NCBI GenBank assembly: GCA_022072415.1
Contig: JAJVHW010000066.1
Span: 1 to 48,893 of the forward strand
DNA: 48,893 bases
Source: Planctomycetota bacterium
Lineage (GTDB): Bacteria > Planctomycetota > JAJSAM01 > JAJVHW01
Direction: 5' to 3'
The notes beneath the pieces were generated by a model that was not told the DNA's origin, did not search any database, and was given only the letters and a program-made list of their open reading frames with translations. Each line of letters opens with the position of its first letter. The first letter of the stretch is position 1. Of this stretch, positions 13,698 to 21,272 are shown one piece after another. The position numbers were made by a program, and so were the translations under genes.

Positions 13698-13752
13698 GTA
13701 AGTGCTTCATACGCACCAGCCTCGGCCGGGTGGCATAATCAAGCGCATGCTT
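13671..13752. promoter_or_regulatory. Left operator cluster (three sites)
   Basis: Three related 12-base sites: aagcacatgctt (13673-13684, inside the near-perfect palindrome 13671-13686), aagtaagtgctt (13696-13707, three mismatches), and aagcgcatgctt (13741-13752). The third overlaps the CI start codon. The same site appears twice more at 14531 and 14554, so this is the recognition sequence of the phage repressor(s). Confidence 0.75.
13734..13739 (+). promoter_or_regulatory. Probable -10 box of the repressor-maintenance promoter
   Basis: CATAAT lies eight bases before the CI ATG at 13747. The -35 region is poor, as in promoters that need activation. The spacing puts the transcript start at the ATG itself, so the repressor mRNA is probably leaderless, as from lambda PRM. 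Confidence 0.5.
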
Positions 13753-14238
13753 TACACCGACAACAAAAAGGCCATCGGGGCGCGGATCAAGAGCGAAATG
13801 GACCGGCTCCACATCCCGGCCGCGCAACTGGCGAAGCTCTGCGAGGTCGAGATTCAGGCCGTCACTGGATGGATAAAAACCGGGCGCATCCTCAAGAAAA
13901 ACCTGCAAAAACTGGCCGATCACTTCGGTAGATCGATGCGCTGGATGGTCACTGGCGAGGAAGACGGACTACCGACCGAGATGATTGGCGTGCGGGTAAG
14001 TCCAATCGAGCGGCTATGGTCGATGATCGACGAGCGCCTCAAGCCTCACTACTTCGAGATCCTGAAGCTCGGTGTGCGCCGGCCGGAGGATCAGCCGCCG
14101 ATGCCGGCTGATTTCGAAGACGATTTCCCGGTGCAGTACGACCTCCTCCTCGGGTCCTCCTACCACGACTGGGAGCGGCGCCAGGGCGAGTTCAACAAGA
14201 AGCGCGACGGGAAACGGCAGCGCGCCAGGGCCAAGTAA
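13747..14238 (+). CDS. CI-type repressor without a peptidase domain
   Basis: A 163-residue protein. The helix-turn-helix region is near the N-terminus: GARIKSEMDRLHIPAAQLAKLCEVEIQAVTGWIKTGRI and LQKLADHFGRSMRWMVTGE, the classic XRE repressor layout. The C-terminal 100 residues carry no S24/LexA-type autoprotease signature and end in a basic tail. An upstream in-frame ATG at 13702 would lie within the operators and is not used here. It should repress both early promoters through the five operators. Without self-cleavage, induction may depend on an anti-repressor or on competition by the Cro-type protein. Confidence 0.75.
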   Translation: MLYTDNKKAIGARIKSEMDRLHIPAAQLAKLCEVEIQAVTGWIKTGRILKKNLQKLADHFGRSMRWMVTGEEDGLPTEMIGVRVSPIERLWSMIDERLKPHYFEILKLGVRRPEDQPPMPADFEDDFPVQYDLLLGSSYHDWERRQGEFNKKRDGKRQRARAK

Positions 14239-14468
14239 TGGCGCTCTCTGGCTGGGCAAGGCTGAAAATCGCGCTCGCCGCGGGTTACGGAGTTCTGATC
14301 CTTGCGGCCGCCATGACTTCGCGGCCTCCCTTGACGGCTACTCATCAGCCCGACTATGCCCGCCATGCAATATGGTGGTTTCTCGTTTGGTTCGTCCCGG
14401 TCGCCGCCTTCTACGCCCTCTGCTCCGCTATCGCCTGGGTCACCCGCGGCTTCCGTCAGCAGCAATAG
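14238..14468 (+). CDS. Two-span membrane protein, possible lysogenic exclusion gene
   Basis: A 76-residue protein whose ATG shares a base with the repressor TAA, so it is expressed with the repressor in lysogens. Two membrane helices are visible (about 8-27 and 44-68, AIWWFLVWFVPVAAFYALCSAIAW). Small membrane proteins co-expressed with a prophage repressor often block superinfection; this is inference from position only. Confidence 0.55.
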   Translation: MALSGWARLKIALAAGYGVLILAAAMTSRPPLTATHQPDYARHAIWWFLVWFVPVAAFYALCSAIAWVTRGFRQQQ

Positions 14469-14530
14469 TTCCGTTACGTAATCACCGCCAGTAGCGCGCG
14501 GCCCGCGCCCGTGATCTGCGTCACACGTTA

Positions 14531-14569
14531 AAGCACATGCTTGACTATTGGTGAAGCATCTGCTTTAAT
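14531..14569 (+). promoter_or_regulatory. Rightward early promoter with two operators
   Basis: TTGACT (14541-14546) and TTTAAT (14564-14569) are separated by 17 bases, a strong sigma70 promoter. Operator aagcacatgctt (14531-14542) touches the -35 box and aagcatctgctt (14554-14565) overlaps the -10 box. The predicted start is near 14576, leaving a short leader before the gene at 14611. The repressor should shut off the whole recombination operon here. Confidence 0.8.
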
Positions 14570-14610
14570 GCTTCTACCGCTGCACAACACGCAGCGACGA
14601 GGAGCACCCC

Positions 14611-15003
14611 ATGAACGCATATACCCCCGGCCCCGGCGACTCGGCAACCTGGCCGCCGTACGCAGGCCACCCGACCGACCCCCGCGGCCCGACCGGCTGG
14701 GACGCCGACGCCGCGCTCGAGCACTACCGCCAGGAGTTCATGGCGCTGGCGAGCGACCCCAAGACGGGCGCGCGCTTCCTCTCCGACGAGCTTGAGGAAG
14801 TGAACATGGACGAGCTGGTGACGCGCCTGTTTCGCGATGCGGCCCATGAGCTGCAGCGCCCGGTCAGCCTGACGGAGCGCGCCGCCACGATCGGGGCGCA
14901 GGTATTCGGCCTGCTGCGCTGGTACGCGGACAACTACGCGCGCCGGCGGGTGGCGGACGAGCACGAGAAAATCGAATGCGGACGGGAGGGCCCCGATGAC
15001 TGA
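14611..15003 (+). CDS. First gene of the rightward early operon, unknown
   Basis: A 130-residue protein with ribosome binding site GAGGAG. The N-terminus is rich in Gly and Pro. The middle has a helix LDELVTRLFRDAAHELQR-like pattern, and the C-terminus is charged (ARRRVADEHEKIECGREG). It is the first product made when the repressor is lost, so a takeover or regulatory role is possible. Not recognised. Confidence 0.65.
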   Translation: MNAYTPGPGDSATWPPYAGHPTDPRGPTGWDADAALEHYRQEFMALASDPKTGARFLSDELEEVNMDELVTRLFRDAAHELQRPVSLTERAATIGAQVFGLLRWYADNYARRRVADEHEKIECGREGPDD

Positions 15004-15097
15004 CCGCATCGCCCTCAAAGGCGCCGTCCTCATCGCCATGCTGCTCCTGGCCGCCTCCAACCTGCCTGATGTGATCTGCGTGGCGCTGGGGATATGA
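14996..15097 (+). CDS. 33-residue membrane peptide
   Basis: Begins in an ATGA-type overlap with the upstream gene and ends in an ATGA overlap with the methylase. The product (MTDRIALKGAVLIAMLLLAAS...) is a single hydrophobic helix. The double coupling supports translation; its role is unknown. Confidence 0.5.
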   Translation: MTDRIALKGAVLIAMLLLAASNLPDVICVALGI

Positions 15098-16140
15098 ATT
15101 ATCTGAGCGTCTGCTCTGGCATCGAAGCAGCGACCGTCGCCTGGCATCCGCTCGGCTGGCAGCCGGTGGCGTTTTCCGAGATCGACAAGTTCCCGTCCGC
15201 CGTGCTCGCGCATCACTATCCGGGCGTTCCGAATTGGGGCGACATGACAAAATTCGAGGAGTGGCCTGATGCAGATGTCGATGTTCTCGTCGGAGGAACT
15301 CCCTGCCAGTCCTTCAGCGTCGCTGGACTCAGAGCGGGACTGGCAGATCCGCGTGGCAACCTCATGCTCACCTTTGGCGCAATTGCTCGCCGATATCGGC
15401 CCACTTTTGTGGTATGGGAGAACGTGCCCGGCGTCCTGTCGAGTCACGGAGGACGGGATTTTGGCACCTTCCTCGGACTCTTGGGCGAACTCGGGTATGG
15501 GTTCGCCTACCGAGTTTTGGACGCTCAGTACTTCGGAGTTCCACAGCGCCGCCGTCGCGTGTTCGTTATCGGCCATCTTGGAGACTGGCGGCGTGCCGCG
15601 GCGGTTCTATTTGAGCGCCACAGCCTGTCGGGGCATCCTGCGCCGCGCCGGGAAGCGGGGGAAGGCGTTGCCCGTCCCATTGCTGCAGGCTCTCCAGGCA
15701 GTAGCGGGTATCGAAACGACGCCGATACGGCCGACAACCTGATCGCATCCCATGATCCGGCCTGCACCCTGACCGCGCGCGATTATAAAGGCCCGCTCCC
15801 CGAGGCGGACCTTTCAACGGTGATTGCTCATTCACTCCGCGCCGAGCTCCGACTGCAAGGTGGTGATGGTCAGATTGCGCCACAACTCACCACGGGAGGC
15901 GGCAAGCCGGGGCAGGGGATGCCTGCCGTCATGCAGTCCATGCAGGTCCGCAGATTGACGCCAAGGGAATGTGAGCGACTCCAGGGATTTCCCGACGACT
16001 ACACGCTGATCACCTATCGCGGCAAGCCCGCAGCCGATGGCCCGCGCTACAAGGCGTTGGGGAATTCAATGGCGGTGCCGGTCATGCGGTGGATCGGCGA
16101 GCGCATCCAGCAAGTCGCCGCGATTAGGGTAGCCGCATGA
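15094..16140 (+). CDS. C5-cytosine DNA methyltransferase
   Basis: A 348-residue enzyme that transfers a methyl group from S-adenosylmethionine to C5 of cytosine. Motif I is LSVCSGIEAA (residues 4-13); motif IV is GGTPCQSF with catalytic Cys71; motif VI is ENVPG (109-113); motif VIII is VPQRRRRVF (148-155). The target-recognition part covers about 160-285, and motif IX/X is RRLTPRECERLQGFPDDY then YKALGNSMAVPV. No restriction gene is nearby, so it is an orphan, probably protecting phage DNA. A second gene is nested within it at 15269-15742. Confidence 0.93.
   Translation: MNYLSVCSGIEAATVAWHPLGWQPVAFSEIDKFPSAVLAHHYPGVPNWGDMTKFEEWPDADVDVLVGGTPCQSFSVAGLRAGLADPRGNLMLTFGAIARRYRPTFVVWENVPGVLSSHGGRDFGTFLGLLGELGYGFAYRVLDAQYFGVPQRRRRVFVIGHLGDWRRAAAVLFERHSLSGHPAPRREAGEGVARPIAAGSPGSSGYRNDADTADNLIASHDPACTLTARDYKGPLPEADLSTVIAHSLRAELRLQGGDGQIAPQLTTGGGKPGQGMPAVMQSMQVRRLTPRECERLQGFPDDYTLITYRGKPAADGPRYKALGNSMAVPVMRWIGERIQQVAAIRVAA
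15269..15742 (+). CDS. Gene nested in the methylase gene in the +1 frame
   Basis: A 157-residue frame wholly inside the methylase gene. Its ATG is preceded by GAGGAG (15256-15261) with a seven-base spacer, stronger than most starts nearby. The product begins MQMSMFSSEELPASPSASLD, has WYGRTCPASCRVTEDG in the middle, and ends with VPRRFYLSATACRGILRRAGKRGKALP. I recall similar proteins coded beside or inside phage C5 methylases, but cannot verify that. The composition is more protein-like than an ordinary shadow frame. Function unknown. Confidence 0.6.
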   Translation: MQMSMFSSEELPASPSASLDSERDWQIRVATSCSPLAQLLADIGPLLWYGRTCPASCRVTEDGILAPSSDSWANSGMGSPTEFWTLSTSEFHSAAVACSLSAILETGGVPRRFYLSATACRGILRRAGKRGKALPVPLLQALQAVAGIETTPIRPTT

Positions 16141-16358
16141 CCGCCCGCATCCTGCTGTTCCCGCTCTCCGGCGACGCGATCACGCGGCTGGCCGCGGCGC
16201 GGGTGTCCATGCGGCTGGCGGGCTCGCCGCTGTCGACGTACCTGCAGCAGTACAACCTCGGCTACACGGAGCAGCAGACGAGGGCCGAATTGACCCGCAT
16301 CCGCGCCGACATGCAGCGCGGTGCATTTGACGACGAGCCGCCGAAGCCGGCGGCGTAA
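16137..16358 (+). CDS. Small protein of unknown function
   Basis: A 73-residue protein starting in an ATGA overlap with the methylase stop. It contains RILLFPLSGDAITRLAAARV and a helical region NLGYTEQQTRAELTRIRADMQRG, ending in an acidic Pro/Ala tail. No family recognised. Confidence 0.6.
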   Translation: MTARILLFPLSGDAITRLAAARVSMRLAGSPLSTYLQQYNLGYTEQQTRAELTRIRADMQRGAFDDEPPKPAA

Positions 16359-16373
16359 CTGGAGAACCGCAAC

Positions 16374-16607
16374 ATGAGTGACGACACGATTTACCGGGTC
16401 GACGTCGGCCGCGACAACACCGCCGAGATCACCCTGCTGGTGCAGGCCAAAAACATGGGCGCCGCCCGCCGGCACGCCCGCAGCCTGATCTCGGTGCGCA
16501 AGGCCACGCAGCACGACTTGATCAACCTGCTCGGCCATGGCGTGACGGTCGAGACGGCGGGCAACGAGGAGACCGAGGAACCGGCGGATCTGGAGATCGG
16601 CGAGTGA
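16374..16607 (+). CDS. Small protein of unknown function
   Basis: A 77-residue protein with GGAG before the start. It has a beta-rich first half (IYRVDVGRDNTAEITLLVQAK), a basic helix (AARRHARSLISVRKA) and an acidic tail. It is coupled to the exonuclease gene and could be an accessory protein of the recombination system. Confidence 0.6.
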   Translation: MSDDTIYRVDVGRDNTAEITLLVQAKNMGAARRHARSLISVRKATQHDLINLLGHGVTVETAGNEETEEPADLEIGE

Positions 16608-17542
16608 GCGCACAGGCCATCGACGTGCGTCCTGACCGCCGCAAGTTCATCGGCGGCAGCGACGTGGCGGCCATCCTCGGCGTGAGCCCGTGGAAGACGC
16701 TGGTGCAGTTGTGGGCCGACAAGACGAAGCCGCCGTCGGAGGAGCCCGAGCGGCCCCGCAAGCAGTTGCTGCGCGGCAAGCGGTGGGAGGGTGTCGTCGC
16801 GGAAATGCTGACCGAGAGCCTGAGGCAGGAAGGCATGGACGTGGAGGTCGTCGCGGCCAACCGCCGGTATCCCGACGCGCAGCACCCGATGTTCGCCTGC
16901 GAGATCGATTTCGAGCTGCGGCTGAACGGCGCGGAGGAGATCACGAACTGCGAGCTGAAGACCGTGCACCCGTTCAAGGCCAAGGAGTGGGGCGACCAGG
17001 GCACGGATGACGTGCCGGTCTGGTACACCGCGCAGGCCATGTGGGGGCTCGGGATCACCGGACGGAAGTCCTGCATCGTGGCCGCCCTATTCGGCGCCGA
17101 CGAGCTGAAGCCGTACCTGATCGAGCGCGACGACGCGCTGATCGCAGCCATGCGCGAGAAGGCGCTGGCATTCTGGAACAACCACGTGTTGACTGGTATC
17201 GCGCCGGACCCGCTGACACTCACGGACGTGAACATGCTGTTCGCCAAGGACGGAGAGGCGCCCGCGCTGATCGCGGACGAGGACCTGACGGAGAAGTATC
17301 TACGCCTGCGCGCTATCGAGCACGAGATCAAAGCCCGACAGGCGGAGTACGCACTCCTAGAGTTCGACGTGAAGCGGATCATGCGCGACTGCACCGAGGT
17401 TGTCGTCGGTGACAAGGTGGGGTTCGTCTGGAAGAACCGGGCTACGTCCTGGCTCGATCAATCGGCCCTGAAAGAGCACGACCCGAAGCTGGTGAAAGCC
17501 TTCACCCGCAAGGGCACGGCCCGCGTTTTCACAGTCAAGTAA
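16604..17542 (+). CDS. YqaJ-family recombination exonuclease
   Basis: A 312-residue nuclease starting at GTG in the overlap with the preceding stop (GTGA). RRKFIGGSDVAAILGVSPW (12-30) is the family opening. The metal-binding core comprises Glu62 in GKRWEGVVAE, Asp102 in CEIDFEL, and Glu117/Lys119 in CELKTVHP. The C-terminal part is helical. The enzyme resects double-stranded ends and hands single strands to RecT, encoded just downstream. Confidence 0.9.
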   Translation: MSAQAIDVRPDRRKFIGGSDVAAILGVSPWKTLVQLWADKTKPPSEEPERPRKQLLRGKRWEGVVAEMLTESLRQEGMDVEVVAANRRYPDAQHPMFACEIDFELRLNGAEEITNCELKTVHPFKAKEWGDQGTDDVPVWYTAQAMWGLGITGRKSCIVAALFGADELKPYLIERDDALIAAMREKALAFWNNHVLTGIAPDPLTLTDVNMLFAKDGEAPALIADEDLTEKYLRLRAIEHEIKARQAEYALLEFDVKRIMRDCTEVVVGDKVGFVWKNRATSWLDQSALKEHDPKLVKAFTRKGTARVFTVK

Positions 17543-17552
17543 CAGTCAAGTA
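17531..17552. repeat. Tandem 11-base repeat between exonuclease and RecT genes
   Basis: acagtcaagta occurs twice in direct tandem and is followed by the partial copy acagtta. The first copy includes the last codons of the exonuclease. It may be a slippage duplication. Confidence 0.7.
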
Positions 17553-17568
17553 ACAGTTAGGAGAGCGT

Positions 17569-18585
17569 ATGTCCACACAAGCATTGAAGGCCGCCATTGC
17601 CGGCGAGCCTGCTGAATCCGCCGATCCTGTCCGCCGCCTGTTCGCCACGCTGGACGGCAAGCGCAACGAGATCGCGTCCCTGTTGCCGCGCACGATCGAC
17701 GTGCAGCAATTCGTCGGCGTCTGCAAGACCGCCGTGCTGAACGATCCGATGATCGCCCAGGCTGACCCGCGGACCTTCTTCATCGCCTGCATGCTGGCCG
17801 CCAAGGACGGCCTGCTGCCCGACGGCAAGGAGGCCGTGCTGAACGTCTACAACACGAAGGTGAAGGACTCCGAGGGCCGCGACAGGTGGATCAAGAAGGT
17901 CCAGTACCTGCCGATGGCCGGCGGCATGATCAAGAAGCTCTACGGCTGCGGGGAGGTGACGTATGTCGACGCCGCGGCGGTCTACGAGCGCGATCACTTC
18001 GAGTACGAGCGCGGAGATCAGACCCGCCTCGTGCACCGGCCGTTCCTGGGCGATGACCCTGGCCCGGTGGTGGCGGCCTACGCCGTGGTGAAACTCGCCA
18101 ACGGCGAGATCAAGCGCGAGGTCATGCCGCGGCGCGATATCGAGAAGGTGCGCGCCGCCTCCAAGGCGGCCGAGGGACCCGGCTGGACGACTTGGTACGA
18201 CCAATTCGCCATCAAGAGCGTGGTCAAGCGCGCCTACAAGCAGCTCCCGCACACGAAGGAGCTGGACCAGATTATCGAGCACGACAATCAGGCGCTCGGG
18301 TTCACCGCGCAGAGTGACAGCGTGACGGCGGCACTCACAGGACAGGCCGCGCCGGCGATCGAGGACAAGACCGAGGAGGCGCAGGAGACGGGCAAGGACC
18401 TGCTGGGCGACGAGACCGGCCCCGTGACCGTCACGTCGCTACTCGCCCAGGTGGAGGCGGCGCAGGACACCGACTCCCTGAACCTCTGCCGCGACCTGCT
18501 GCGCGAGTTGAAGAACAAGACCGAGAAGCAGCGCGTGATCGAGGCGCTGGCGGCCAAGACCGAGGCGCTGCAAGCCACGGCATGA
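17569..18585 (+). CDS. recT: RecT-family single-strand annealing protein
   Basis: A 338-residue annealing protein. FFIACMLAAKDGLLPDGKEAVLNVYNTK (about 66-93) and YLPMAGGMIKKLYGCGEV are hallmark RecT regions, with GWTTWYDQFAIKSVVKRAYKQLP further on. The last 100 residues are an acidic, low-complexity region and a helix. It pairs with the YqaJ exonuclease as a phage homologous-recombination system. Confidence 0.92.
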   Translation: MSTQALKAAIAGEPAESADPVRRLFATLDGKRNEIASLLPRTIDVQQFVGVCKTAVLNDPMIAQADPRTFFIACMLAAKDGLLPDGKEAVLNVYNTKVKDSEGRDRWIKKVQYLPMAGGMIKKLYGCGEVTYVDAAAVYERDHFEYERGDQTRLVHRPFLGDDPGPVVAAYAVVKLANGEIKREVMPRRDIEKVRAASKAAEGPGWTTWYDQFAIKSVVKRAYKQLPHTKELDQIIEHDNQALGFTAQSDSVTAALTGQAAPAIEDKTEEAQETGKDLLGDETGPVTVTSLLAQVEAAQDTDSLNLCRDLLRELKNKTEKQRVIEALAAKTEALQATA

Positions 18586-18785
18586 GGCACCTCTGCCCCC
18601 ACTGCCGCCGGCTCGGCACTCCAACGCAGGTCGCGCAGCATCGCTATCTGCTGACGCTGGTATGCCGGTACTGCGGCAGGTTGTTCCACCGCACGGCGAG
18701 GACTGTGCCGTTGGCGCAGCGATGCGACCCTGGCGCGCTCAAGGAGCGGCAGATGCGGCAATGGGCGGCGGTGCTGAATATCTGA
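18582..18785 (+). CDS. Small zinc-finger protein
   Basis: A 67-residue basic protein coupled to RecT (ATGA). Two Cys pairs (LCPHCRR and VCRYCGRLFH) make a four-Cys zinc ribbon. The tail is helical and basic. It could bind DNA in the recombination pathway. Confidence 0.65.
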   Translation: MRHLCPHCRRLGTPTQVAQHRYLLTLVCRYCGRLFHRTARTVPLAQRCDPGALKERQMRQWAAVLNI

Positions 18786-18797
18786 GAAGGAGGACGC

Positions 18798-19235
18798 ATG
18801 GCAATCACTGTACCCACCACCGAGAACTATCGTTTCAACACTTCCGTCGAGCTGACGGTCATAAACTGCGGCCGCTGCGGCGGCACCTACGCGATCAACG
18901 AGCGCCGACGCGCGCAGTGCCAAGAGGAGGGCAACGGCTGGGCATGCCCGTACTGTGAATGTAAGTGGGGATACTACGGCACCAACGAGAACGCCCGGTT
19001 GAAAAAGGAACTGGAGCGGGAACGCAAGCGCAAGGAGTGGGCAGAGCAGGAGGCGCTTCGCCAGCGCGAACAGCGGATCGCCGCCGAGCACCGGGAGCGC
19101 GCGCAGAAGGCCGCCAAGACGCGCATCAAGAATCGCGTCGGCCACGGCGTATGCCCGTGCTGCACGCGGACATTCGACAACCTCGCACGCCACATGGCCA
19201 GCAAGCACCCGGACTATGCGGTTGCCACCGACTGA
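18798..19235 (+). CDS. Zinc-ribbon, coiled-coil and C2H2-type finger protein
   Basis: A 145-residue protein with three parts. An N-terminal four-Cys ribbon (CGRCGG ... CPYCEC, about 24-54) comes first. A very charged helix (about 63-112, rich in Lys, Glu and Arg) follows. The end is CPCCTRTFDNLARHMASKH, a C2H2-style zinc finger. Bacterial-type phage proteins rarely carry a C2H2-like finger. Probably nucleic-acid-binding; function unknown. Confidence 0.7.
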   Translation: MAITVPTTENYRFNTSVELTVINCGRCGGTYAINERRRAQCQEEGNGWACPYCECKWGYYGTNENARLKKELERERKRKEWAEQEALRQREQRIAAEHRERAQKAAKTRIKNRVGHGVCPCCTRTFDNLARHMASKHPDYAVATD

Positions 19236-19374
19236 GCCGAGGCCCACTGCGACCGAGGACGCGAGCAGCCTAGCATGGCACCGCGCCGCCCAAGCCTGGG
19301 CTGAGTATCTGTTATGGGCAGACTGGCGCAGACGTGTAATCGCGTCCCTGGAGACCAAGAAAGCGAGTGATTGA
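19216..19374 (+). CDS. 52-residue protein
   Basis: Overlaps the end of the zinc-finger gene. The product has an acidic/proline start (PPTEPRPTATEDA) and then a Trp-rich helix (AWHRAAQAWAEYLLWADWRRRVIASLE). The amphipathic helix is convincing as a real protein. No family recognised. Confidence 0.5.
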   Translation: MRLPPTEPRPTATEDASSLAWHRAAQAWAEYLLWADWRRRVIASLETKKASD

Positions 19375-19375
19375 G

Positions 19376-19579
19376 ATGAGCGAATGGCAACCGATTGAGA
19401 CTGCACCGAGAGACGGGAGGCCCATTTTCTGCTGGTCCCATGATGCGGCTTTTTGCGGGATGTGGGTGGGCTATTGGAATGCGTTAGACGATAGATGGAG
19501 AGATCTTTGGGTTGACGATGAGGCTGAGGACGATGTACAGCCTACCCACTGGATGCCACTACCGGAGCCGCCGAAATGA
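19376..19579 (+). CDS. DUF551-like phage protein
   Basis: A 67-residue protein. The opening EWQPIETAPRDGRPIFCW and the end THWMPLPEPP are the signature of a common small phage protein family (DUF551) whose function is unknown. Aromatic residues are frequent between (CGMWVGYWNALDDRW). Confidence 0.75.
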   Translation: MSEWQPIETAPRDGRPIFCWSHDAAFCGMWVGYWNALDDRWRDLWVDDEAEDDVQPTHWMPLPEPPK

Positions 19580-19803
19580 CCGACGCCGAAGCCGATTTAA
19601 TCGCCTACCAGTTGTTTGCGAGCGCACATCCTGCGGCTGCTTACGCAGACGATGCCGAGCGGTTCATTGCGTTCGCGATGGAATGGTTTCCTGGCGCTAC
19701 TCGTGACAACGTTATTCAGGCGCTACGAGATATATGCGCCGACTACCCAGACGACCCCGAGGCGCAGATGTGCATGGAAGAACTGGATTCGGAGGACGCA
19801 TGA
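19576..19803 (+). CDS. Small acidic protein
   Basis: A 75-residue protein in ATGA overlaps on both ends. It is Asp/Ala-rich with DDAERFIAFAMEWFPGATRDNVIQALRDI. Not recognised; part of the small-protein array between RecT and excisionase. Confidence 0.6.
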   Translation: MTDAEADLIAYQLFASAHPAAAYADDAERFIAFAMEWFPGATRDNVIQALRDICADYPDDPEAQMCMEELDSEDA

Positions 19804-19994
19804 CCGACGAACAGAAGAAAGAACTCCCCTATATATGCCCTGACCATCCATCGGCACAAATCAGACACGAATGGAACAGAACGCGGGCTACTGCACAACT
19901 GACAGGCGCATCATGGGAATACGACGAGCCCGGCAGTCATCAGTATTTCTGTAACGAATGCGGGCGTGAGCTTGCGCCTGAGAATTTGACATGA
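19800..19994 (+). CDS. Small protein with paired cysteines
   Basis: A 64-residue protein. YICPDHPS near the start and YFCNECGREL near the end supply the ligands of a likely zinc site. It is coupled at both ends. Function unknown. Confidence 0.6.
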   Translation: MTDEQKKELPYICPDHPSAQIRHEWNRTRATAQLTGASWEYDEPGSHQYFCNECGRELAPENLT

Positions 19995-20170
19995 CCAACG
20001 ACAAGCTGATACGCGAGAAGCCGTGGAATCGCTGCGATTTTTGCGGTCGATTCATAAGCTATCACGACCTTGAAAGCGGGAAGGCATATCGGGCGCTGCT
20101 AACACCAGACTCCGCAATTACCGTTGAAGAATTTATTACGCAATGTGCCCCATGTAGGAAGATCCGATGA
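19991..20170 (+). CDS. Small zinc-binding protein
   Basis: A 59-residue protein coupled to both neighbours by ATGA. CDFCGRFISYHDL and QCAPCRKIR form a four-Cys site. The opening MTNDKLIRE resembles that of the next gene (MTDDKLMRE), so the two starts may derive from a duplication. Confidence 0.6.
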   Translation: MTNDKLIREKPWNRCDFCGRFISYHDLESGKAYRALLTPDSAITVEEFITQCAPCRKIR

Positions 20171-20394
20171 CCGACGACAAACTGATGCGCGAGGAGTTTA
20201 TAGAGCAGACCGTCGCGATTGCTACCGTACCGCGAGAACTCAAGTGGTTCATCTGGCAGATTGCCGTCCGCGCCTGCGCGGCTGAGTGCGCGAGGATGTG
20301 CGAACAGTTTGCGGCCGACTTGCAGCTTGGCACAAGCGCGTCATGCTTCGTGGTTGCCAAGCAAATCCGCGAACGGTTTGGGGTGGAGGGATAG
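20167..20394 (+). CDS. Small protein of unknown function
   Basis: A 75-residue protein. It has ELKWFIWQIAVRACAAECARMCEQFAADL in the middle and a closing helix KQIRERFG. Its start closely resembles that of the preceding gene. Function unknown. Confidence 0.6.
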   Translation: MTDDKLMREEFIEQTVAIATVPRELKWFIWQIAVRACAAECARMCEQFAADLQLGTSASCFVVAKQIRERFGVEG

Positions 20395-20396
20395 AT

Positions 20397-20639
20397 ATGA
20401 AAATCACCAATAACACAGTTATGAACGTTGCCTCAAAGTACCGAGTCAAGTATTACGTCGGGACTTTGTTCTCTATTCTCACTCGGGCAGACCATTACTC
20501 GGAGTGTGATTTCGTTTCCGAAAAGGACTTGCCGCAATTTGCATCCCAGATAAGCAAGACAGGATTCCAACACCCCAATGACCCAGGCTTATGGATAATG
20601 CCTGGAGCAATCCTGGAAATCAGGGAGATCACAAAATGA
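20397..20639 (+). CDS. Small protein of unknown function
   Basis: An 80-residue protein with a beta-rich pattern (KYRVKYYVGTLFSIL) and a helical middle, then WIMPGAILEIREI. Base composition is closer to even than in the structural genes. Not recognised. Confidence 0.6.
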   Translation: MKITNNTVMNVASKYRVKYYVGTLFSILTRADHYSECDFVSEKDLPQFASQISKTGFQHPNDPGLWIMPGAILEIREITK

Positions 20640-21103
20640 CCGACGACATTGAACGGCTGGCGCGGGGGTGTGGCGCAATCGTTGAGGTTTATGACGACGA
20701 CCCTGAGATCGGCTGCGCTGGATACACAGAAATCACAATCCCCGACGACATCACAGCATTCCTCGAACGCTTCTACCGCGCCGCATATCGGGCGGGGATG
20801 GAGAGCCGGCCCATCGTTCGACCGAAGCCAATCGAGTGGACTCATGAATGTGGCCGAGGCGCGCCTGGCTTTCAAGAATGGATCGATAACCGCTACGGAT
20901 TCCACATCCGACTGGCAACCGAGATCAGCGCAACGCCATACATCGCGGTCTGGGGCGAGGGTGACAGCGAGGAGTTCGCCACCTTGGAGGGCGCGCAGGA
21001 ATGGTGCCGGCAACAGATTGAGGCGTGGGTGCGTGAGAATACCGAACTCGTTGAGCCGAGCGCCGAAGCGGCGAGGGAGAACGATGAACCCGAACAACTG
21101 TGA
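20636..21103 (+). CDS. Phage protein of unknown function
   Basis: A 155-residue protein starting in ATGA. It is acidic, with a region FLERFYRAAYRAGMESR and a later EWCRQQIEAWVRE helix. Upstream in-frame codons to 20591 exist but the coupled start is preferred. Confidence 0.6.
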   Translation: MTDDIERLARGCGAIVEVYDDDPEIGCAGYTEITIPDDITAFLERFYRAAYRAGMESRPIVRPKPIEWTHECGRGAPGFQEWIDNRYGFHIRLATEISATPYIAVWGEGDSEEFATLEGAQEWCRQQIEAWVRENTELVEPSAEAARENDEPEQL

Positions 21104-21272
21104 TACCTGCGACTTGAAATCACACGCAGACGGCGGCTGGTGTCACATGTGGAGACATGAGCCGAACAACATCTGCATGTACCACACGGGCAGGAGGGGT
21201 TTCATGAAAGCGGTACGCGCCATGCTCAGCGAGAACCGCCCGCAACCAAGCTCGCGCGAGAAGGAGGAGTGA
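21084..21272 (+). CDS. Small Cys-rich protein
   Basis: A 62-residue protein overlapping the previous gene by 20 bases. CDTCDLKSHADGGWCHMW then ICMYHTGRRG places Cys and His residues for metal binding. The tail is basic. Function unknown. Confidence 0.55.
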   Translation: MNPNNCDTCDLKSHADGGWCHMWRHEPNNICMYHTGRRGFMKAVRAMLSENRPQPSSREKEE

